DNA of 9,248 bases. It comes from Bacillota bacterium. GTDB taxonomy: Bacteria > Bacillota > DTU030. The notes beneath the pieces are model-generated. The model searched no databases and was not told the DNA's origin. It saw only the letters and a list, made by a program, of their open reading frames with translations. Position numbers and translations under genes: made by a program. Positions within the stretch are counted from its first letter, which is position 1, and each line of letters begins with the position of its first letter. The stretch lies in contig DUVO01000121.1 in NCBI GenBank assembly GCA_012841005.1, forward strand, positions 1-9,248, given 5' to 3'. Of the stretch, positions 4,998 through 9,248 are shown in pieces.

Positions 4998-5801
4998 CTA
5001 TTTTTCCACCTGAATTTCTTCTACGGGAAATTCCAGGGGTACCCCCCCTTCATGGAGCTTTACCGTGACGGTGTTCTTGAGGACATTCACTTCAGTTATC
5101 TTACCCCGCCCTTCGGGGGTTATAACCCGGCTGCCTTCCTTGGGGAGGGCCGCCCGGGCTTCTTCATAGACTTCCGATTCATATTTCAGGCAGCACATCA
5201 AACGGCCGCAGAGCCCCGATATCTTGGCCGGGTTGAGGGAGAGGTTTTGCTCCTTTGCCATCCGGATGGATACCGGTTCAAATTCACCCTGGAAGGTCCG
5301 GCAGCAGAGGACCCGGCCGCAGGGGCCCAGGCCCCCCAGCATCTTGGCCTCATCCCGGACCCCAATCTGGCGGAGTTCAATACGGGTCCGGAAGACGGCC
5401 GCCAGATCCCGGACCAGCTCCCGGAAGTCAACCCGCCCGTCGGCCGTGAAATAGAAGATTATTTTATTATTATCAAAACTATATTCCACATCTATGAGCT
5501 TCATGGGCAATTTATGGGCACCAATTTTCTCCAGGCAGATCTCGAAGGCTTCCTTCTCCCTTTTCCGGTTCAGGGCAACCTGTTTTTGATCTTCCGGGGT
5601 GGCCAGCCGGACCACCGGCTTTAAGGGACTCACAATTTCCCCTTCGTCCACTTCCCTGTTGCCCACCACTACTTCCCCATACTCCAGGCCCCGGGCCGTT
5701 TCCACAATTACATCCTGGCCCGGCTGCAAAACCAAATCTCCCGGATCAAAGTAGTAAATTTTACCCGCCGGTTTAAATCTAATTCCCACGACTTTCGCCA
5801 T
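4998..5801 (-). CDS. ricT: PSP1-domain protein RicT/YaaT
   Basis: A 267-aa PSP1-family protein. The cysteine-rich core is GGLGPCGRVLCC (Cys161, Cys166, Cys167) followed by SIRMAKEQNLSLNPAKISG and LCGRLMCCLKYE (Cys198, Cys203, Cys204). In Bacillus, RicT joins RicA (YmcA) and RicF (YlbF) in a complex that carries [4Fe-4S] clusters, adjusts RNase Y cleavage of polycistronic mRNAs and supports sporulation and competence; it sits on the inner face of the membrane. The ATG at 5801 was chosen because AGGAGGTGAT, an unusually complete anti-SD match, lies 8 nt upstream; a GTG at 5810 in the same frame lies inside that site. The holB stop is 5 nt away, so translation is probably coupled. RicA and RicF would be encoded elsewhere. 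Confidence 0.95.
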   Translation of the reverse strand: MAKVVGIRFKPAGKIYYFDPGDLVLQPGQDVIVETARGLEYGEVVVGNREVDEGEIVSPLKPVVRLATPEDQKQVALNRKREKEAFEICLEKIGAHKLPMKLIDVEYSFDNNKIIFYFTADGRVDFRELVRDLAAVFRTRIELRQIGVRDEAKMLGGLGPCGRVLCCRTFQGEFEPVSIRMAKEQNLSLNPAKISGLCGRLMCCLKYESEVYEEARAALPKEGSRVITPEGRGKITEVNVLKNTVTVKLHEGGVPLEFPVEEIQVEK

Positions 5802-5806
5802 ATATA

Positions 5807-6808
5807 TCACCTCCTCCGTGCCGCCAAAGGGCGATCGGGCAAAAGCCTGCCCAGGAGAACATCCAGGACAAGCCGGGTATTTGCATTCCCCGCCAGCAGC
5901 CCCTGGGCTTCCCTGAGGGCCTCCAGGGCGGCAATCAACCTCCGAGTAGAATAACCCTGCTCCCTTTCTGCAAGAAGTGCAACCTGATCCTGGTTGAAGA
6001 GAAGCTCCCTTTCACCGGTCAGCTTCAAGACCAGCAGATCCCGGAACCAAAGACGGAGCTGCTCCAAAACCTGGGGAAGTTCCTGGGCCTTTTCCAATTC
6101 CCCTCCCTCCAGCCACCGGGCGGCCTGGTCCCCATCCCACAGGAGGGACACCAAATCTAAAACCTGCCGCCGGAGGGACCCGGCCTCATCTGAAGAGGCC
6201 AGTTCCCGGGCCTTCTCCCACGAGCCTCCCGCCAGGACCGCCAGCACCCCTGCCCTTTCCCGGGTCAGGCCTAATTCTCTCTGCAGTTTGTCCCTGATCA
6301 GGGCGGGGGACAGTGGGTAAAAGGGCACAACCTGGCAGCGGGAGATTATGGTGGGCAGGAGGCCGGCCTGCTGGGAAGTGAGTAAAAGGAAAAGGGCGTA
6401 GAGGGGCGGTTCTTCCAGCAGGCGCAGGAAACTGTTGGCCGCCTGTTCCGTCATCTTGTGGGCTTCGGTAATAATATATACCTTCCGGCGCCCCTCCAGG
6501 GGCCGGTAATAGGCTTCCTGCCTGAGGGCCCGGATCTGGTCGATTTTGATGCTGTTCCCGGCCGGAGCCACCCGCTGCACATCGGGATAACTGCCGGCGG
6601 CAATACGGCGGCAGGTGGAGCAGGTGCCGCAAGGGTCGGGAGAACTGGCCGGGCAATTTAAGGCCTGGGCCAGGGCAAGGGCCGTTTTTTCCTTACCGAC
6701 CCCCTCGGGGCCGGCAAAGAGATAGGCATGGCCTATTCTCCCCCGGCCTAGGCTTCTCTGCAGGCAGTTGACGGCCAGGTCCTGTCCCAGGATATCAGCA
6801 AAGGGCAT
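5807..6808 (-). CDS. holB: DNA polymerase III subunit delta'
   Basis: The 333-aa protein is the AAA+ delta' subunit of the clamp loader that puts the beta sliding clamp on DNA. Visible features: HAYLFAGPEGVGKEKT (27-42), a P-loop with Lys39 but Glu40 where Ser/Thr is normal, as in other Firmicutes delta' proteins; a zinc module Cys52, Cys60, Cys63, Cys66; VYIITEAHKM (110-119) in the Walker B region; NSFLRLLEEPP (125-135); and the sensor-1 ISRCQ (155-159). The weakened P-loop fits the structural, non-ATPase role of delta' in gamma-type loaders. The ATG has AGGGGG 7 nt upstream, next to the darA stop, with an 11-nt intergenic gap. The neighbouring tmk, darA and ricT match the conserved Firmicutes order; yaaR, often present here, is absent. 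Confidence 0.97.
   Translation of the reverse strand: MPFADILGQDLAVNCLQRSLGRGRIGHAYLFAGPEGVGKEKTALALAQALNCPASSPDPCGTCSTCRRIAAGSYPDVQRVAPAGNSIKIDQIRALRQEAYYRPLEGRRKVYIITEAHKMTEQAANSFLRLLEEPPLYALFLLLTSQQAGLLPTIISRCQVVPFYPLSPALIRDKLQRELGLTRERAGVLAVLAGGSWEKARELASSDEAGSLRRQVLDLVSLLWDGDQAARWLEGGELEKAQELPQVLEQLRLWFRDLLVLKLTGERELLFNQDQVALLAEREQGYSTRRLIAALEALREAQGLLAGNANTRLVLDVLLGRLLPDRPLAARRR
5808..5817 (-). promoter_or_regulatory. Near-consensus ribosome binding site of ricT
   Basis: GGAGGAGGTG on the minus strand (continuing AT) overlaps the holB TGA stop (5807-5809) and lies 8 nt from the ATG at 5801. It excludes the in-frame GTG at 5810 as the start. Confidence 0.85.
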
Positions 6809-6819
6809 GGTTCTACCCC

Positions 6820-7149
6820 CTAAATCCGAATAAACTGCTCCACATCAATTACAAATACGGCCGCCCCGCCTACAGTTACCTGAACGGGAAAGGGAACGAA
6901 GGATTCCGCCGTTCCCCCCAGGGGCGGTACGGGAGTAACAGTCTTTTGCCGGTGCCGGCAAATTTCTTTTATTATGCCCATAACGGTATCAACCTGATTA
7001 TCCTCTATTCCCACCAATAGGGTGGTGTTACCCGCCTGCAGAAACCCCCCCGTACTGGCCAGCTTCGTTACCCGGTAATTCCCCTTAATCAGCGCCTCCA
7101 GCAGGGGAGGGGCATCCTGATCCTGGACCACCGTAAGGAGCAATTTCAC
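6820..7149 (-). CDS. darA: Cyclic-di-AMP-binding PII-like protein DarA/PstA (YaaQ)
   Basis: From the GTG at 7149 the product is 109 aa, the same length as Bacillus YaaQ, with which it aligns end to end (VQDQD near the start, RVTKLASTGGFLQAGNTT, GIED, a Gly-rich PVPPLGG turn, VGGAAVFVIDVEQF at the end). The family is a PII-like trimer that binds cyclic di-AMP between subunits. Asn24, Arg26, Thr28, Phe36, Asn41 and Gly47 stand where ligand contacts are reported for Staphylococcus PstA (from memory). The open frame continues to 7221 but that part overlaps tmk; the GTG is preceded by GGAGGTG 9 nt away. Effectors downstream of DarA are poorly known. It lies 22 nt after tmk and 11 nt before holB, as in Bacillus apart from the missing yaaR. 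Confidence 0.96.
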   Translation of the reverse strand: MKLLLTVVQDQDAPPLLEALIKGNYRVTKLASTGGFLQAGNTTLLVGIEDNQVDTVMGIIKEICRHRQKTVTPVPPLGGTAESFVPFPVQVTVGGAAVFVIDVEQFIRI

Positions 7150-7171
7150 CCCGGAACACCTCCCCAAAATT

Positions 7172-7795
7172 CTACAGGATCCTGGTGATATGTTCCAGTA
7201 CCTGCCGGTGTACCTCCTCAATGGAGTGCCGGGCAGGTATCAACTTGATCCGGTCCCTGTTTTCCCGGGCCAAGGCCAGATAACCTTCCCGCACCCGGGT
7301 ATAGAAGGCCCCGTTCTCCGCCTCCAGCCGGTCCCGGGCCGGCCTCCCCTGCCGGTTGAGGCGCTCTTCCCTTAAGGCCGGTTCCAGATCCAGGAGGATG
7401 GTCAGCCGGGGCAGTAACCCACCGGTAGCAAGCCGGTTAATTTCCTCGACAAAGTCCCGGGGAAGTCCCCGGCCATAGGCCTGATAGGCAATGCTGGAAT
7501 CGACGAACCGGTCGCAGACCACCAGGCGGCCCTGGGCCAGGGCCGGCCTGATCACCTCGGCCACCAGCTGGGCCCGGGAGGCCACATACAACAGGGCTTC
7601 CGCCACGGAAGTCAAGCCCGTGTATTCCCGGCTGAGGAGGAGATTCCTGATAACATCTCCCGCTTTGGTTCCTCCCGGTTCCCGGGTGAAAAGGGGGTCA
7701 TAACCCTGTTCCCGGAACCAATCCTGGAGCAGCTTCACCTGGGTGGTCTTCCCGGCCCCGTCCAATCCCTCTATGGTTAGAAAAATTCCCTTCAT
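7172..7795 (-). CDS. tmk: Thymidylate kinase
   Basis: A 207-aa dTMP kinase, making dTDP from dTMP and ATP on the route to dTTP. Motifs in order: the P-loop GLDGAGKTT (10-18), TREPGGT (37-43), the ASRAQL dTMP-binding helix (72-77), the Asp-Arg-Phe motif DRFVDSSIAYQAYGRG (95-110), and a basic LID segment rich in Arg (about 144-157, ending RDRLE). Length and motif spacing are normal. The ATG start has AGAGG 5 nt upstream; the gene follows the decarboxylase-family gene by 28 nt and precedes darA by 22 nt. Its position next to holB places nucleotide supply and replisome genes in one transcription unit, the usual arrangement in Firmicutes. Confidence 0.97.
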   Translation of the reverse strand: MKGIFLTIEGLDGAGKTTQVKLLQDWFREQGYDPLFTREPGGTKAGDVIRNLLLSREYTGLTSVAEALLYVASRAQLVAEVIRPALAQGRLVVCDRFVDSSIAYQAYGRGLPRDFVEEINRLATGGLLPRLTILLDLEPALREERLNRQGRPARDRLEAENGAFYTRVREGYLALARENRDRIKLIPARHSIEEVHRQVLEHITRIL

Positions 7796-7823
7796 TTCTT
7801 CCTCTCCGTTCCTTTTGCTTCCC

Positions 7824-9248
7824 CTAGAGCTTCAAAACAGCAATTTCAGCCCCTTCCGGGTCCCGCACCCCCTGAAATTCAACCCCCGCTGCCCGCAATT
7901 CCTCAAAAGCTGCGATAACCTCGGGGGTTAACTCCTCCCCCGGATTCAAGAGGGGGATACCCGGCGGGTAGGGGATCAGGGCTTCCCCGGCGATGCGGCT
8001 TCTGGCCCGGGCCAGGGGCACCCTTTCCCGGGGGGCGAAAACCGCCTCCCGGGGAGGCAGGCAAAGGGGCGGCAGGGGCAGGGTTCCCGGCACCTTCCGG
8101 TTTTCCCGAGGGGACCTGCGAGCGGACGACAGGGCGGCCAGGGCCCTGGCAAGACCTTCCGCCGTGGTGGCATCATCGCCCACCGTCAGGATAAAGACGA
8201 CATTGGCCGGGTCGGCCATTTCCGGCTGCACCCCCTGCTCCCGTAAGCAAACGGCCGCCTCCGGACCGTTAAAACCGGCCCCCTGGACCCCCACCGTCAG
8301 CCTGGTCGGATCCAGGGCAAAGTCCCGGGGCAAATCCTCCGGGCCCAAAACCTCAATACCCGGCAGGGTGCCGGTCCGTTCCCGTACCTCCCGGGCTATG
8401 GCCAGGAGCCGGTCCAAAAGCGCCCGGCCCCTGAGGGCCATTTGCCGGCGGCAGGCGTCGAGGGAGGCCAGCAGGGGGTAAGAAGGGCTGCTGGTCTGCA
8501 CCAGCCGGAGCATGTTCACCAGCCGCTCCCTGTCTATGCGCCTTCCCTTGAGGTGGAGTAATGAACTCTGGGTCAGGGAAGTCAGCACTTTATGGGTACT
8601 GTGAACCACCATATCGGCACCGGCCGCCAGGGCTCCCGCCGGGAGGGCAGGATGAAACCCCAGGTGGGGACCATGGGCCCCGTCTACCAGCAGGGGTATA
8701 CCCCGGCCGTGGGCCACGGCCGCTATGGGTTCCAGATCACTGCAAATACCATAATAAGAAGGGGTGACCACCAGGACGGCCCTGGCCCGGGGATGTTTTG
8801 CCAGGGCATCTTCCACATCTTCGGCCCTTATCCCCAGGGGGATGCCGAACCGGGGCAGGACAGGTGGTGCCAGGTAAACCGGCACGGCCCCGCTCAGCAC
8901 CAAACCGGCCGTCACCGAACGATGGCAGTTCCGGGGCAGGATTATTTCGTCCCCGGGATTGCACACCGCCCCAATCATGGCTATAACCCCGGCGCTGCTG
9001 CCGTTGACGAGAAAAAACGTTTCTTCTGCCCCAAAGGCCCGGGCTGCCAGTTCCTGGGCCCTTTTGATCACGCCCCGGGGAGCATGCAGGTCGTCCAGGC
9101 CGGGGACTTCCGTCAGATCCGTCTGCCACAGGCCCGGACCCCAGAGGGTATCCAGGGGGGGCGGGGCAGCCCGTCCCTGTTTATGGCCGGGGGTATGAAA
9201 GGGCAGTAATCCCCTTTCCCGGTAGGCGGCCAGGGCTGCCACCAGGGG
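7824..9248 (-). CDS. PLP-dependent Orn/Lys/Arg decarboxylase-family protein (YaaO-like), 5' end beyond window
   Basis: 474 codons are visible and the frame is still open at the right edge; by comparison with the family perhaps 10-15 residues are missing before PLVAALAAYRERG. This is a fold-type I PLP enzyme. Counting from the Val/GTG at 9242, PFHTPGHKQGR (14-24) is the family N-terminal signature, NGSSAG (80-85) binds the cofactor phosphate region, DGAHGPHLG (187-195) holds the ring-binding Asp187, and STHK (215-218) contains the Schiff-base Lys218. The C-terminal domain (about 385-472) has LIPYPPGIPLLNPGE. Family members decarboxylate arginine, lysine or ornithine to polyamine precursors, but YaaO-type substrates are not reliably predicted. 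It is the first visible gene of the run, 28 nt before tmk; its promoter is outside. Confidence 0.93.
   Translation of the reverse strand, partial: PLVAALAAYRERGLLPFHTPGHKQGRAAPPPLDTLWGPGLWQTDLTEVPGLDDLHAPRGVIKRAQELAARAFGAEETFFLVNGSSAGVIAMIGAVCNPGDEIILPRNCHRSVTAGLVLSGAVPVYLAPPVLPRFGIPLGIRAEDVEDALAKHPRARAVLVVTPSYYGICSDLEPIAAVAHGRGIPLLVDGAHGPHLGFHPALPAGALAAGADMVVHSTHKVLTSLTQSSLLHLKGRRIDRERLVNMLRLVQTSSPSYPLLASLDACRRQMALRGRALLDRLLAIAREVRERTGTLPGIEVLGPEDLPRDFALDPTRLTVGVQGAGFNGPEAAVCLREQGVQPEMADPANVVFILTVGDDATTAEGLARALAALSSARRSPRENRKVPGTLPLPPLCLPPREAVFAPRERVPLARARSRIAGEALIPYPPGIPLLNPGEELTPEVIAAFEELRAAGVEFQGVRDPEGAEIAVLKL

Noticed and set aside
4962..5624. A 220-codon plus-strand frame opposite ricT
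   Set aside because: No ribosome binding site or family resemblance; the minus strand carries the conserved RicT cysteine core.
6186..6656. A 156-codon minus-strand frame inside holB in another phase
   Set aside because: Fully contained in holB, Pro/Gly/His-rich, no initiation signal.
8592..9209. A 205-codon plus-strand frame opposite the decarboxylase-family gene
   Set aside because: Gly/Pro/Arg-rich nonsense composition and no ribosome binding site; the minus strand holds the PLP-lysine and other motifs.

Overview
The window reads as chromosomal DNA from a moderately GC-rich member of the Firmicutes, most likely a spore-forming thermophilic clostridial lineage of the Moorella / Thermoanaerobacterales / Peptococcaceae type. 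Three things point there. The order of nine minus-strand genes follows the yaaO-tmk-yaaQ-holB-yaaT-yabA-yabB-yabC cluster known near the Bacillus origin. An AbrB with a clostridial-style cysteine-rich tail lies beside that cluster. The CRISPR repeats are 30 bp and, in the crRNA sense, end in ATTGAAAC. The genus is inference; no rRNA or other decisive marker is present.

Layout, left to right. 1-156: one end of a CRISPR array, with one partial and two complete identical repeats and two 36-nt spacers. Repeat polarity places the transcribed strand on minus, so this is the leader-proximal end; the leader is 157-268, with a good sigma-A promoter directed into the array. 269-326: a 19-bp-stem terminator on minus that separates the array from an SDR oxidoreductase gene (341-1099, minus). 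1100-1357: a divergent control region holding a perfect 16-bp palindrome in the probable SDR promoter and, for abrB, a sigma-A promoter overlapped by a tandem TGGTA-N4-TGGTA element that looks like an AbrB autoregulatory operator. 1358-1609: abrB, plus strand, followed by its terminator. 1667-9248: the minus-strand housekeeping run.

In transcription order (right to left) the run is a PLP-dependent Orn/Lys/Arg decarboxylase-family gene (5' end cut by the window), tmk (dTMP kinase), darA/yaaQ (c-di-AMP-binding PII-like protein), holB (clamp-loader delta'), ricT/yaaT (PSP1 protein), a membrane-anchored protein with three FMN-binding domains, yabA (replication-initiation control), trmN6/yabB (tRNA adenine-N6 methyltransferase) and rsmI (16S rRNA 2'-O-methyltransferase). 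Most neighbours are 3-28 nt apart, with Shine-Dalgarno sequences on or close to the preceding stop codon, so they are probably co-transcribed and partly translationally coupled. Four genes start at GTG or TTG or further inside the longest open frame (trmN6, yabA, darA, ricT).

The unusual member is the FMN-binding protein at 3764-4894. It is not part of the canonical cluster, it sits between ricT and yabA with wider gaps on both sides and its own terminator-like hairpin, and it carries three covalent-flavinylation motifs, the last with Ser in place of Thr. It looks like an extracytoplasmic multi-flavin electron carrier with no rnf or apbE genes in view. I see no clearly new multi-gene system; the best leads are this protein, the CRISPR leader/array junction, and the two candidate operators flanking the abrB/SDR control region.
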